Shown here: positions 7,842 to 16,853 of the stretch, piece by piece
How positions within the stretch are numbered: the first letter of the stretch is position 1
Layout: the number at the start of each line of letters is the position of its first letter
Virus record (IMG/VR): IMGVR_UViG_3300030389_001201
Coordinates: 1-26,401 of that record
Length of the DNA stretch: 26,401 bases
Direction: 5' to 3' (one strand)
From: a virus
Made by a program: the position numbers and the translations under genes
The notes under the pieces: generated by a model
What the model saw: only the letters and a program-made list of their open reading frames with translations
Told to the model about the DNA's origin: nothing
The model's database searches: none

Positions 7842-8284
7842 TGGCACACGTTAGGAAATCCATAAGGGACAATATTACCACCACACTGACGGGTCTAACG
7901 ACTACTGGAACGCGCGTCCATCAAACAAGATTTTATCCATTGGCAGAGGCAAAACTGCCAGCCCTTACTATTTACACCAAGTCAGAAACGTCTGATTACT
8001 CAACAGTAAAAACGCCCAGAACAACGATCAGAACGCTTGACGTAACCGTTGAGGCTTACGTTTCCGCTAATACCAATCTTGATAACACTCTGGACACGAT
8101 TGCTGTAGAGATCGAAGAAGCATTATTCACTGATCTAACCCGTGGCGGCAATGCTAAAGACACAAAGATAACTTCTTTTGATGCTGATTTTTCGGGCGAT
8201 GGAGAGAACCCTGTAGGCGTTGGACGCTTTTCAATAGAAGTCATGTATGTTACTTTAGAAAATGATGTTGAAACGGCGGTTTAG
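7841..8284 (+). CDS. Tail terminator protein (gpU-like)
   Basis: A 147-aa protein whose pattern fits tail terminators: an N-terminal helix with IRDNITTTLTGL, then VHQTRFYPLAEAKLPALTIY, a strand RTLDVTVEAYV, the phrase LDTIAVEIEEAL, and a C-terminal strand VGRFSIEVMYVT. Such proteins form a hexamer that stops tube growth and presents the tail to the head. It starts on the ATG overlapping the stop of the connector gene. The gpZ-type completion protein that normally precedes it is absent here. Confidence 0.7.
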   Translation: MAHVRKSIRDNITTTLTGLTTTGTRVHQTRFYPLAEAKLPALTIYTKSETSDYSTVKTPRTTIRTLDVTVEAYVSANTNLDNTLDTIAVEIEEALFTDLTRGGNAKDTKITSFDADFSGDGENPVGVGRFSIEVMYVTLENDVETAV

Positions 8285-8285
8285 G

Positions 8286-8450
8286 ATGAAGCGCGTTACA
8301 GTTTATGATAAGGATGGAAACGCAATAAATTGCTGGCCTGACACGGCAAAGAAACTTATTGCGCTTGGATATTCGGAAGATGAGCCGAAGAAGGCTAAAA
8401 GTCGGAAGCCTAAAAAGTCCGATGAAGCGACTAGCGAGAATGAGGTCTAA
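8286..8450 (+). CDS. Small basic-tailed protein in tail cluster
   Basis: A 54-aa product starting one base after the terminator stop (TAGGATG); the longer reading from 8262 would overlap that gene. It begins MKRVTVYDKDGNAINCWPDT, then has AKKLIALGYSED and a lysine-rich tail (KKAKSRKPKK). The layout matches the protein at 7332-7529 (AERLIARG versus AKKLIALG, each followed by a basic tail). I do not recognise the family. A role in assembly is suggested only by position. Confidence 0.65.
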   Translation: MKRVTVYDKDGNAINCWPDTAKKLIALGYSEDEPKKAKSRKPKKSDEATSENEV

Positions 8451-8452
8451 CT

Positions 8453-8839
8453 ATGGGAACACACGCGGGATCGGAAGGTACGGTTTTTATCGGCGGTAAT
8501 GAGTTGGCCGAAATCCGTTCCTTCACACTTAACGTCACGGGAGATGTTATTGAGGACACAAGCATGGGCGACAGTTTTCGCTCGTACAAAGCTGGCCTTG
8601 GCCAATTTACCGTTTCATTTGAATGTTTCTTTGATGAACTTGATGCAGCACAAAATTCGCTCGATGTCGGTTCTACTGTCACGGTAGAACTTTACCCGGA
8701 AGGCAATGCTTCTGGTGATATCAAGTTAAGCGGTTCAGTGATCGTTACAGGCAAGACGGTGACATCTACTTTCGATGGCATGGTTGAACATGCGTTTGAA
8801 GCGCAAGGATCGGGCGGGATTACTGAAAGCACAGTATAA
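8453..8839 (+). CDS. Major tail tube protein (gpV-like)
   Basis: A 128-aa beta-rich protein placed where the tube protein is expected, between tail terminator and assembly chaperones. Typical features are ELAEIRSFTLNVTGDVIEDT near the start, SYKAGLGQFTVSFECFFD, then VELYPEG and SGSVIVTGKTVTSTFDGMVE (a long beta-hairpin pair). These match the short tube proteins of siphoviruses. A GAGGT site precedes the ATG. Stacked hexamers would form the tail tube around the tape measure. Confidence 0.8.
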   Translation: MGTHAGSEGTVFIGGNELAEIRSFTLNVTGDVIEDTSMGDSFRSYKAGLGQFTVSFECFFDELDAAQNSLDVGSTVTVELYPEGNASGDIKLSGSVIVTGKTVTSTFDGMVEHAFEAQGSGGITESTV

Positions 8840-8863
8840 ATATAGACAGACGGAGGTGGCACG

Positions 8864-9211
8864 ATGTCTAAATTCGGTGAGCAGATTTCTGCTAATAGAG
8901 AGAGCAGAAAACGCGAGTATGTGGAAGTCGATGAATGGGGCGTAGATGGAAGCCCTTTGAAAATATATTATACGACTGTTACTGGCTCTGATATCGACAA
9001 GGTACAGCGTAAATATAAAGACTTCACAACAAACCCATCAATCGCTGGCATGGTTCAAATGATTATCATAAAGGCGCAAACAGAAGATGGCGAAACTATG
9101 TTTACGCTTGATGATAAGCCGACACTGATGCGCGAACCCATAGGGGTTCTTACAAATGTTTTCGGCTGCATATTCAATCCCGTTAGTATTGAGGAACAGG
9201 AAAAAAACTGA
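8864..9211 (+). CDS. Tail assembly chaperone, G-like product
   Basis: A 115-aa protein (MSKFGEQISANRESRK...) with a perfect GGAGGT site. It lies between tube protein and tape measure, where lambda G sits, and ends IEEQEKN just at a run of seven A. The short product would coat the tape measure during assembly. Its composition (charged N-terminus, helical core from TGSDIDKVQRKYKDF to TNVFGCIFNPV) fits the chaperone group. A longer frameshifted product is described separately. Confidence 0.8.
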   Translation: MSKFGEQISANRESRKREYVEVDEWGVDGSPLKIYYTTVTGSDIDKVQRKYKDFTTNPSIAGMVQMIIIKAQTEDGETMFTLDDKPTLMREPIGVLTNVFGCIFNPVSIEEQEKN

Positions 9212-9360
9212 GAGGCGATCCATTCCGTTTCGGCCTGATTTCTCTAGCGGTAAGATTGGGCAAAACGATTGCAGAGATTGAAGAAATATCACTGGATGAG
9301 TATAATGAATGGGTCGCATATTTTAGTTTGCTAGAGGAACAGCAAGATGGCCGCAAATAA
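8864..9360 (+). CDS. Tail assembly chaperone, G-T frameshift product
   Basis: If ribosomes slip back one base at A-AAA-AAC (9202-9208), translation bypasses the TGA at 9209 and continues in the -1 frame for 50 codons to TAA at 9358-9360, giving a 165-aa protein. The added part reads LRGDPFRFGLISLAVRLGKT, then IAEIEEISLDEYNEWVAYFS and LLEEQQDGRK. This resembles the T domain of many siphophages: a short helical region with a Y-x-x-W motif. The T region has no start codon of its own in a suitable place, fills the otherwise empty gap between G and tape measure, and overlaps the tape-measure ATG by 14 bases. Confidence 0.75.
9202..9208 (+). promoter_or_regulatory. Programmed -1 ribosomal frameshift site
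   Basis: The heptamer A AAA AAC is in register with the G frame (codons AAA at 9203 and AAC at 9206) and stands immediately before the TGA. GAGG at 9191-9194 and AGG at 9198-9200 lie upstream at distances at which Shine-Dalgarno-like elements stimulate slippage, as in dnaX. Downstream pairing is weak (AGGC with GCCT). Confidence 0.7.
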
Positions 9361-10849
9361 TTTACAGATCAATGTGAATGTCGGCGGCAATGCTCTAGCC
9401 CAACTACAGCAAGTTCAAAGCCAGATACGAAAAACAGATACCGTTGTCGGCAAGTCAGCGCGTGGATATAACGCTTTTGGAGCCGCAGCAGATAAGTCAA
9501 CGACCAAGGTAAGACGTTTTGGTCAAGCCGGAGTGCAACAGGTCGGCTTCCAGTTGGGTGACTTGGCGGTTCAACTGCAAAACGGTACGCATTTCCTCAC
9601 GGCCTTTGGTCAACAGGGTTCACAGCTATTGGGTATCTTTGGTGCTACTGGCGCAATCCTTGGTGCTGTAGTCGCTGGCGCGGCAGCATTGGGAACCGTT
9701 TTCCTGAAGATGCGAGATACTGCGGGATCGCTAACCGAAGAACTGGATGGTCTTGAAGAAAGTTTGCAGACATTAGATGGGTTTGCTATCAGCAACCAGC
9801 AAAGATTTGATAAACTGACGGAAACTTACGGCAAGGCTACTACACAAGTAAACAAGCTGTTTGAGAGCCAAAAAGCACTCGCAGAGTTTGAGTTACAAAA
9901 CGCTTTACGCAAAACCATTGAAGCATTGCAAACTGAATTAGATGTCGTTGACGATTTAGCTAGAGCGCAGGAAAATGTTGCACAAGCAGCATCAAAAAGA
10001 AAAAACGAACAAGTACAAGCAAACAGGGCGTTGCAAGATGACATCAAGTTAGTAACAGAAGAATTTGGCCTAAGTAGAAAAGAAGCAATCGCGCTGGGAG
10101 AAAGTTTCCAGCGTTTAAAAACTCTTGATCCGTTTACACAAGCAAATGAGAGCGCGAAAGAAGTACAAAAGATATTTGATCTCATAACAAAAAAAGGATT
10201 GGAAAACCTTACTGTCGCGCAGCGCGAGACGGCTACTAACACACTAAGACTTTTAGCGGCTCTAGCTGAAACTGCTCACAAAGTTAGCGAAACTGCTACA
10301 GGTGCAGTTAACGATATTGGGCTTACAACAGACGAGGCAAAGAAACTAGCGGACAATATGGCGGGAGCGTTTGGCAATAGCTTCAAGGGTATTGTCCAGG
10401 GAACTATGTCGGTGAAGGATGCGTTCCGTAACATGGCGCAGAGTATCATCAGCCAGTTGCTTGATGTCTTAGTTGTGCAGAGATTGGTCAGTGGCATTTC
10501 TACTGGCCTGCAAACCGCTTTTCCAAATTTATTTGGCACTGTTTCTGGCACAAGCCCAACAGGGGATGCCATCGGTGGGTCGGTACAACGAGGCAGACCC
10601 ACCATCGTAGGGGAGCGCGGCGCGGAACTCTTCATACCCGCAAGTTCGGGCAGCATTATTTCTAACAAACGCCTTTCTGGTGGCGGTGGCGTTACTGTAA
10701 ACCAGACCATTAACGTCACCACAGGCGTCCAGCAAACAGTTCGGTCAGAGATTGTGAACCTAATGCCACAGATTGCCAACGCTACAAAAGCAGCTGTGGC
10801 TGATAGCAGACTGCGTGGCGGGTCATTTAGTAAAGCGTTTGGGGGCTGA
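9347..10849 (+). CDS. Tail tape measure protein
   Basis: Sets tail length and is probably injected ahead of the DNA. The 500-aa protein has a glutamine-rich N-terminus, a hydrophobic glycine/alanine segment (about residues 95-125, LLGIFGATGAILGAVVAGAA), a long helical middle (about 130-330), and a C-terminal part containing FKGIVQGTMSVKDAFRNMAQ, SIISQLLDVLVVQRL and GRPTIVGERGAELFIPASSG, which are hallmarks of tape measures. At roughly 1.5 angstrom per residue the tail would be about 75 nm, which is short. The ATG has GAGGAAC upstream and overlaps the T frame. Confidence 0.93.
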   Translation: MAANNLQINVNVGGNALAQLQQVQSQIRKTDTVVGKSARGYNAFGAAADKSTTKVRRFGQAGVQQVGFQLGDLAVQLQNGTHFLTAFGQQGSQLLGIFGATGAILGAVVAGAAALGTVFLKMRDTAGSLTEELDGLEESLQTLDGFAISNQQRFDKLTETYGKATTQVNKLFESQKALAEFELQNALRKTIEALQTELDVVDDLARAQENVAQAASKRKNEQVQANRALQDDIKLVTEEFGLSRKEAIALGESFQRLKTLDPFTQANESAKEVQKIFDLITKKGLENLTVAQRETATNTLRLLAALAETAHKVSETATGAVNDIGLTTDEAKKLADNMAGAFGNSFKGIVQGTMSVKDAFRNMAQSIISQLLDVLVVQRLVSGISTGLQTAFPNLFGTVSGTSPTGDAIGGSVQRGRPTIVGERGAELFIPASSGSIISNKRLSGGGGVTVNQTINVTTGVQQTVRSEIVNLMPQIANATKAAVADSRLRGGSFSKAFGG

Positions 10850-10851
10850 TT

Positions 10852-11481
10852 GTGTCTATATCTTACCCGCTTTCCACTCCGACGAATAAAACGATAGCAG
10901 AGATCACATTGATCGCGAGGAATGTGGTCGGTGTTTCAACTTCCCCATTTACGTTTAAACAGCAGACTTATCAGTTTAGTGGTCAGCGATGGGAAGCAGA
11001 CATCAAGCTGCCACCAATGCAGCGAACCGATGCCGAAGAATGGGTGGCTTTTCTGACAAGTCTCTATGGGCAAAAAGGCACTTTCCTACTGGGCGATCCT
11101 CTAGCAAGCACTCCGCAAGGTTCGGCATCAAGCGCGGCTGGAACGCCAGTTGTTAATGGAGCAAGTCAGACCGGGGATAGCTTGGCGATTGATGGGCTTC
11201 CGGCAAGTGCAACAAACTATCTGAAAGCTGGCGATTATATACAGCTTGGGTCGGGAGCATCGTCTGAGTTTTACAAAGTCTTGACCAATGCCAGCAGCAA
11301 CGGTTCTGGTGAAGCAACACTGGACATCTGGCCTAATTTGAGATCATCACCCGCAGACGGGGCGACTGTCGTTGTGTCGGGTGCCAAGGGCGTCTTTCGC
11401 CTTAACGACAATGCAAGCAGTTGGAACATCAATAATATGGGACTTTATGGCATCGCTTTCGGTGCGGTGGAGAGCCTATGA
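10852..11481 (+). CDS. Distal tail / minor tail protein
   Basis: A 209-aa protein directly after the tape measure, starting with GTG behind GGGGG. The N-terminal half (SGQRWEADIKLPPMQRTDAE, then EWVAFLTSLYGQKGTFLLGD) is a pattern I know from minor tail proteins of siphophages, where it builds the ring at the tip of the tube. The C-terminal half is serine/glycine rich with beta strands and ends GLYGIAFGAVESL. Its stop overlaps the next start (ATGA). The exact family name is uncertain. Confidence 0.7.
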   Translation: MSISYPLSTPTNKTIAEITLIARNVVGVSTSPFTFKQQTYQFSGQRWEADIKLPPMQRTDAEEWVAFLTSLYGQKGTFLLGDPLASTPQGSASSAAGTPVVNGASQTGDSLAIDGLPASATNYLKAGDYIQLGSGASSEFYKVLTNASSNGSGEATLDIWPNLRSSPADGATVVVSGAKGVFRLNDNASSWNINNMGLYGIAFGAVESL

Positions 11482-12092
11482 GCCGCGATCTCACAACAGC
11501 AGTCCAGAACCAGCTTGCGGCGTCTGAACTTGAGCCATTCTTTGCCATCAAACTGGCTTTTGATAGCGGAGATGTTCGGATATGGACAGGCTATACAGAC
11601 ATCACAGTTGCGTCAGAGACGTATATAGGGGGTGGTCATTTGCTATCGATATCACCCATCGAAGAAACTGTTGAAGTTGCCGCTAGGGGCGTAAATATGG
11701 CACTGAACGGCATTGATAGCAGTCTGGTATCTGTTGCCCTTACAGAAAGCTATCAGGGGCGTTCTGCTAAAGTTTATCTGGGCGTAATATCATCAGGCGC
11801 AGTTGTGGCAGACCCTTATCTTGTATTCGATGGGCGCATGGATGTTATGACCATTGAAGATGCCGGAGAAACCGCGACAATTAGTCTGTCAGCCGAAAGT
11901 CGGCTTATTGATTTGGAACGTTCCAGAGTGCGTCGCTTTACAGACAACGACCAGCAAAATCAATTTCCCGGCGACACCAGTTTGCGGTTTGTCGCTGATT
12001 TGCAAAACAAAGAAATAGCTTGGGGTTCAGGTAAGGATGACAACGATTTCGTATTTAAACCATTCTTTGGCGGCTTCCAACCGTTATCCTAG
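11478..12092 (+). CDS. Minor tail protein (baseplate hub-like)
   Basis: A 204-aa protein beginning MSRDLTTAVQNQLAASELEP, then FFAIKLAFDSGDVRIWTGYT, typical of tail-tip proteins near DUF2163. It continues with EETVEVAARGVNMALNGID and AESRLIDLERSRVRRFTDND, where the last phrase recurs in tip proteins of many phages. It starts by ATGA overlap with the preceding gene behind GGAGAG. Its last 56 bases are overlapped by the next ORF. Likely part of the tip complex with the J-like protein. Confidence 0.7.
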   Translation: MSRDLTTAVQNQLAASELEPFFAIKLAFDSGDVRIWTGYTDITVASETYIGGGHLLSISPIEETVEVAARGVNMALNGIDSSLVSVALTESYQGRSAKVYLGVISSGAVVADPYLVFDGRMDVMTIEDAGETATISLSAESRLIDLERSRVRRFTDNDQQNQFPGDTSLRFVADLQNKEIAWGSGKDDNDFVFKPFFGGFQPLS

Positions 12093-12492
12093 GATTGCTG
12101 GTTGGGAAGCCAATTTAATCGAAACGATTGAAACGTATCGCCACGAACCGTTTGCGTGGTCAAAAAATGATTGTTTCACATTTGCTGTGCGGTGTGAGGA
12201 GGCAGTTTGCGGCAGGACGCGATTTCCAGAATTGTATAAAGCCCAATACAAGAACCAGTTTGGCTCAATGCGCGCCTTTATGCGTGAGGGGTATTATGGC
12301 ATGATTGATTGCATGAATCAGCGTTTGGATGAGATAGATATGCGTGTGGCTCGGCGCGGTGATTGGTCAGTCGTCGGAACGCCTGACGGTTTAGCTGTTG
12401 GCGTTCTTACAGGTGACAAAATTGCAGTGACAGGTGAACAAGGATTGCTGTTTTTTGACTACAGCCAAGGCGTAAAAGCATGGAGAATATAG
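12037..12492 (+). CDS. DUF6950-like tail tip protein (NlpC/P60-type position)
   Basis: A 151-aa protein containing PFAWSKNDCFTFAVRCEEAV, the DC core seen in DUF6950/NlpC-related tail proteins that occupy the lambda K position. A histidine partner is not obvious after it, so peptidase activity is doubtful. The start is uncertain: ATG 12037 lies inside the previous gene with AAGG directly against it, and TTG 12067 is another possibility; the recognisable part begins around RYPRIAGWEANL. The C-terminus (GDKIAVTGEQGLLFFDYSQG) is beta-rich. Confidence 0.65.
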   Translation: MTTISYLNHSLAASNRYPRIAGWEANLIETIETYRHEPFAWSKNDCFTFAVRCEEAVCGRTRFPELYKAQYKNQFGSMRAFMREGYYGMIDCMNQRLDEIDMRVARRGDWSVVGTPDGLAVGVLTGDKIAVTGEQGLLFFDYSQGVKAWRI

Positions 12493-12493
12493 C

Positions 12494-15373
12494 ATGGCAC
12501 CGCAAGCCGTAGCCGCCGCAGTTGTAGCAACCACAGCGACTGCCGCCGCAAATTTTGTTGGGGCGGCGTTGGTAACTGGATTTGTTGCCGCAAGTTTAAC
12601 AACGGTTTTTGTGACCACATTGGTTCTATCTGGGATTTCAATGGCTTTGCAGAAAAAGCCAAAGATCAATCCTCAAGGCAGCATGGCTGCTCGAAGCCAG
12701 ATGGTGAAGCAGCCGTTGATAAGCCGCAAGATTGTCTATGGTCGGCAAAAAGTGTCAGGCGGCATTGTCTATATGAAAACCACGGGTAAGTCAGAGTTCT
12801 TGCATATGATCGTGGCGATAGCGTCAAACGAACTAAACAGCATTGAAAAGATATTTTTTAATGATGATGAGTTGACGCTTGATGGTTCTGGCAACGTCAC
12901 AGCCCCATCGCAGTATGCTGGGAAAGCGCAAGTGCTAACGGGTTTGGGTCGAGACGATCAGTTGTCTAACGCAACGATCGCTCTAAACACTTTTGGCTTC
13001 AATAGCCCATCAGGAGTGAACACCAATGATCGGTTCCGTGGCATAGCTTACATATATGCCAAGCTAACATACGACACCGATGCTTTCCCAAATGGCATCC
13101 CAAATATAAGCGCAATCGTGCAAGGCAAGAAAGTGCTAGATACACGCACATCAGCGACAGCGTTTTCTAGCAATCCTGTTTTGATTTTGCGCGACTATCT
13201 AACTGACACGAAATATGGGCTAGGTTCTGCGGCGTCTGAGATTGACACAACATCTTTTAACGCGGCGGCGAATGTCTGCGACGAGGATGTGGCGTTAGCG
13301 GCTGGCGGTACAGAGAACAGATACGAAGCGCACGGCGTTATCGACACAGAAAACCAGCCCAAACAGATCATTGAGGAAATACTGTCAAGCATGGCTGGCT
13401 CCCTATATTACTCAGGCGGCAAGTGGTACGTCAAAGCTGGTGCATATTCGGCTCCGAGTGAAACGATCACTGAAGATGATTTAATGGGTGCAATTACAAT
13501 CAACACGAAGCCAAGCCGCCGGGACAACTTTAACGCAGTGAAGGGCGTGTTTCTGCCAGCCGAAGATGGAAACTTCCAGCCGACAGATTATACGCCAATT
13601 ACATCCGGCACTTTCCAAACCGAAGATAACGGAGAGCAAGTTTTTACCAATCTTGACTTGCCGTTTACACAATCGTCGAGCATGGCTCAACGTATTGCCA
13701 AGATTAATCTGTTCAAGGCGCGGCAACAGCTTACAATGACGTTGCCGTGTAAATTGACTGCGTTCAGACATAATGTAGGTGACACGATTATGGTGACGCT
13801 AGATAGGTTCGGCTTTAGCAGCAAAGTTTTTGAGATTGTTAACTGGCAGTTTGCAAGTTCAGTAAGCGATGATGGATCGGCAACGCTTGGCGTTGATCTG
13901 ACGGTGCGCGAACTGGCATCGAGTGTTTATGATTGGTCAGCCGAAGAAACCGAGTTCTTAGCGGATAATACAGATTTGAGATCGCCGTTTGATATTCTTG
14001 CGCCATCGGTTACAACATCTGATGAACTGCGCGTTATCAATGAAGAAGCGATTGACGTTTTGCTAGTTGACATCAGCAGTGGAGATAACCTTGCTGTGCA
14101 GTTTGAAGTGCAAGCCAAAAAAACGACAGACAGCACTTTCACATCGCTGGGGATATCATCATCGACACGCTTTGAGATGATAAACGTTGAGGCTGGTGCA
14201 ACTTATGATGTTCGCGCGCGAAGCATCACGGGGCTGGGTAATAAATCGGCGTTTACGAGTGTGACACAACAAATCACGGCATCATTAGATTTGCCAGCAG
14301 ATGTGACCAACTTTTCTGTAAACATTATAGGCAAGGAAGCGCATTTGAGTTGGACACCTGTGCCAGATTTGGATTTGAGCCATTACATTGTGAGACACAG
14401 CGATGCCACATCTGGGGCAGCTTTTAATACATCTCGAACATTAGCAAAGAAAGTCAGTCGTCCAGCAAACACAGTCATCGTTCCTGCAATAACTGGCACA
14501 TATCTTATCAAATCAGTAGATAAGGGCGGCAGAGAAAGCCGAAATGCAACAGCTACGATTGCGATAATAAACGAAATTGACCCCGGTAATGTAGTTCAAA
14601 CGCTTACAGAAAACCCGACATTTTCTGGCACGAAATCAGATGTTGCTGTTTCTGATGGTGCATTAGTATTGGCGACCACTTTGCTATTTGATAGTGCGAC
14701 AGGCAACTTTGATGATTTGGATGGCCTGTTCGATGGTGGCGGGTCTACTGTTGATAATGAAGGCACTTACGATTTTGCGACCGTGGTGGATTTAGGCAGT
14801 AAGTTTACCAGCCGTGTGACATCAAAAGTGGAAATCAGTCGGGTGGATTATGTAAACGTATTTGATGATGCGGCGGGTCTATTTGATGCGCGTGAAGGGT
14901 TCTTTGATGGTGACACTTCCAGCTTTGGCGATACTAACGCGACATTACAGATTGCGACCACAGACGATGATCCATCTGGTTCGCCCACGTTTACGGACTT
15001 CAGAGAATTTGTGGTGGGAGAATATTCGGCACGTGCGTTTAAATTCCGCGCTGTTTTGAACAGCAATGACACAAGCGCGTCACCGAAAGTAGAGACATTG
15101 CAAGTGACGGTTGATATGCCAGATCGGTTTGAACACGGAAACGATATCGCCAGTGGAACTGATGCAGGCGGTAAGACGGTAACGTTTAGCCCTGCGTTTA
15201 GCAGTTTGGAGAATGTAGCAATCACCGCGCAAAACATGGAAAGCGGTGACTTTTTTGTCGTTAGCAGCAAAAGCGCAACTGGTTTTAACGTGGTGTTCAA
15301 AAACAGTTCAAATGCTGTTATAAATAGAACGTTCGATTTTCAAGCCAAGGGTTTTGGCGCAGTCATATCATAG
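12494..15373 (+). CDS. Tail tip attachment / host specificity protein (J-like)
   Basis: A 959-aa protein at the lambda J position, with GGAGA before its ATG. The first 55 residues are hydrophobic and alanine-rich, ending in LVLSGISMALQKKPK, as in fused gpI/J N-termini. Then comes the J core: SRKIVYGRQKVSGGIVYMKT, an LHMIVAIASNELNSIEKIFF strand block and the central SGGKWYVKAG region. Fibronectin-III-like segments follow (about residues 500-690, for example HLSWTPVPDLDLSHYIV). The C-terminal part has imperfect repeats FDDLDGLFDGG and FDDAAGLFDAREGFFDG, then a beta-rich end. It probably forms the trimeric hub and central fibre that contacts the host. Confidence 0.85.
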   Translation: MAPQAVAAAVVATTATAAANFVGAALVTGFVAASLTTVFVTTLVLSGISMALQKKPKINPQGSMAARSQMVKQPLISRKIVYGRQKVSGGIVYMKTTGKSEFLHMIVAIASNELNSIEKIFFNDDELTLDGSGNVTAPSQYAGKAQVLTGLGRDDQLSNATIALNTFGFNSPSGVNTNDRFRGIAYIYAKLTYDTDAFPNGIPNISAIVQGKKVLDTRTSATAFSSNPVLILRDYLTDTKYGLGSAASEIDTTSFNAAANVCDEDVALAAGGTENRYEAHGVIDTENQPKQIIEEILSSMAGSLYYSGGKWYVKAGAYSAPSETITEDDLMGAITINTKPSRRDNFNAVKGVFLPAEDGNFQPTDYTPITSGTFQTEDNGEQVFTNLDLPFTQSSSMAQRIAKINLFKARQQLTMTLPCKLTAFRHNVGDTIMVTLDRFGFSSKVFEIVNWQFASSVSDDGSATLGVDLTVRELASSVYDWSAEETEFLADNTDLRSPFDILAPSVTTSDELRVINEEAIDVLLVDISSGDNLAVQFEVQAKKTTDSTFTSLGISSSTRFEMINVEAGATYDVRARSITGLGNKSAFTSVTQQITASLDLPADVTNFSVNIIGKEAHLSWTPVPDLDLSHYIVRHSDATSGAAFNTSRTLAKKVSRPANTVIVPAITGTYLIKSVDKGGRESRNATATIAIINEIDPGNVVQTLTENPTFSGTKSDVAVSDGALVLATTLLFDSATGNFDDLDGLFDGGGSTVDNEGTYDFATVVDLGSKFTSRVTSKVEISRVDYVNVFDDAAGLFDAREGFFDGDTSSFGDTNATLQIATTDDDPSGSPTFTDFREFVVGEYSARAFKFRAVLNSNDTSASPKVETLQVTVDMPDRFEHGNDIASGTDAGGKTVTFSPAFSSLENVAITAQNMESGDFFVVSSKSATGFNVVFKNSSNAVINRTFDFQAKGFGAVIS

Positions 15374-15380
15374 GTGAGAA

Positions 15381-16853
15381 ATGGCACAGCACGATTACGT
15401 TATAGACAATCAAAGTTTTCCGGCAACGCGAACTGATCTGAATAATGTTCTGCAAGCAATAGTTTCCAATAACTCTGGAACCTCGCAACCGACCACGATG
15501 TTTGGAAATCAATGGTGGGTGGACACAACCAATAATAAATTGATGCTCCGAAACGAGGACAACGATGCTTGGATAGAGGTGGCTGTTCTTGACCAAAGCA
15601 ATGACAGGGTGAGTTCAATAACATCTGAAACTGTTGTCGCAAACATTCTGAGTGAGCGCACAAGTGGGTCAGGTGTAACTATTGATGGCTTGCTTGTTAA
15701 AGATAAAGAAATTGGCACATCAGCCGCGCCAGCGACACTGCAAGCATCAGCGATAAACGGCGGCCAGATTGGTGGTCGCAGAAATGTTGTTATTAACGGT
15801 GAAATGAAGATCCAACAAAGGGGAACTCAAACAGGTCAAACCGGTGTGGATATGGCCGCTTGTGACAGATGGATTGTTGCGGAAGCCGGCGACACTATTG
15901 TTGATACATCACAATCGACAGATGTTCCATCAGGTCAGGGATTTGCTAATTCTTTGAAGGTGGATGTTACAAATGCTGATGCTAGTTTGGCCGCTGATGA
16001 TTTTTTTCTTATCATTCAAAGAATAGAAGGTCAGGATGTACAGCATTTCAGTTATGGAACTAGCAGCGCGAAAGATGTAACTGTAAGTTTCTGGGTAAAG
16101 TCAGCAAAAACCGGAACACACATCCTCGAAATCAGGCAGAACACTTCTGGTGTTTTCAATAGTCAGGCATATACAATTGCTTCCGCGAACACTTGGCAAA
16201 AAGTCGAATTAACCTTTTCTGGTTATACTGCTGCCGCTATCGCAGATAGCAGTGCCCACGGATTTAGTCTTAATTGGTTTTTGGCGGCGGGAAGCACGTA
16301 TTCCGGAGGAAGTTTGAACTCAAACACTTGGCACAGCACCCAAGCCAATCGCGCCGTTGGTCAGGTTAACGTTGTAGATAGTGACGCGAATAATTTTTAT
16401 CTTACAGGCGTTCAGCTTGAAGTTGGCTCAGTGGCTACTGAGTTTGAGCATCGTTCTTTTAGCGAAGAATTGGAGCTGTGCAAACGGTATTATCATCGTA
16501 TTGAACGCACAGAAACGGACGGTTCAGATACGTTAGGGGCAATACCAAGAAACGTGGCTGGTTTGTATTTAGGAATTGCTCAGATAACAGGTGCAACTAC
16601 TGGATTTGTGGGTGTTGATCTGCCAACAACGATGCGAGCAACTCCAACGATATCTTTTACTAACGTAAGCCATATTTCAGTTTTTCCAGGTTCTAACAAA
16701 GTTCTAAGCACCTTTTCTATTGTAGGTCACAAACAGCAAAAATTAGTGTTTGTATCGTTAGGCTTCGCCAGCGGCGGCGTTGCTAATGATGCGGCAAGAG
16801 TATTTATAAATGTTTCAGGCAGTTTTGTTGAATTTGATGCGGAGATTGGGTAA
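15381..16853 (+). CDS. Tail fibre / receptor-binding protein
   Basis: A 490-aa protein preceded by AGGTGAG, just after the J-like gene. The N-terminal 130 residues resemble a fibre-attachment region with QWWVDTTNNKLMLRNEDNDA, a phrase frequent in marine phage fibres. From residue about 133 the motif RRNVVINGEMKIQQRGTQTG starts a carbohydrate-binding-like beta-sandwich (DRWIVAEAGD ... VTVSFWVKSAKTGTH ... FYLTGVQLEVGSVATEFEHR). The last 120 residues are a distinct beta-rich domain, possibly the receptor tip. The stop overlaps the next ATG (TAATG). Confidence 0.75.
   Translation: MAQHDYVIDNQSFPATRTDLNNVLQAIVSNNSGTSQPTTMFGNQWWVDTTNNKLMLRNEDNDAWIEVAVLDQSNDRVSSITSETVVANILSERTSGSGVTIDGLLVKDKEIGTSAAPATLQASAINGGQIGGRRNVVINGEMKIQQRGTQTGQTGVDMAACDRWIVAEAGDTIVDTSQSTDVPSGQGFANSLKVDVTNADASLAADDFFLIIQRIEGQDVQHFSYGTSSAKDVTVSFWVKSAKTGTHILEIRQNTSGVFNSQAYTIASANTWQKVELTFSGYTAAAIADSSAHGFSLNWFLAAGSTYSGGSLNSNTWHSTQANRAVGQVNVVDSDANNFYLTGVQLEVGSVATEFEHRSFSEELELCKRYYHRIERTETDGSDTLGAIPRNVAGLYLGIAQITGATTGFVGVDLPTTMRATPTISFTNVSHISVFPGSNKVLSTFSIVGHKQQKLVFVSLGFASGGVANDAARVFINVSGSFVEFDAEIG

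Noticed and set aside
9038-9319. Reverse-strand ORF over the G/T frameshift region
   Set aside because: The + strand -1 frame gives a T-like sequence in the expected place, and all other genes are on the + strand.
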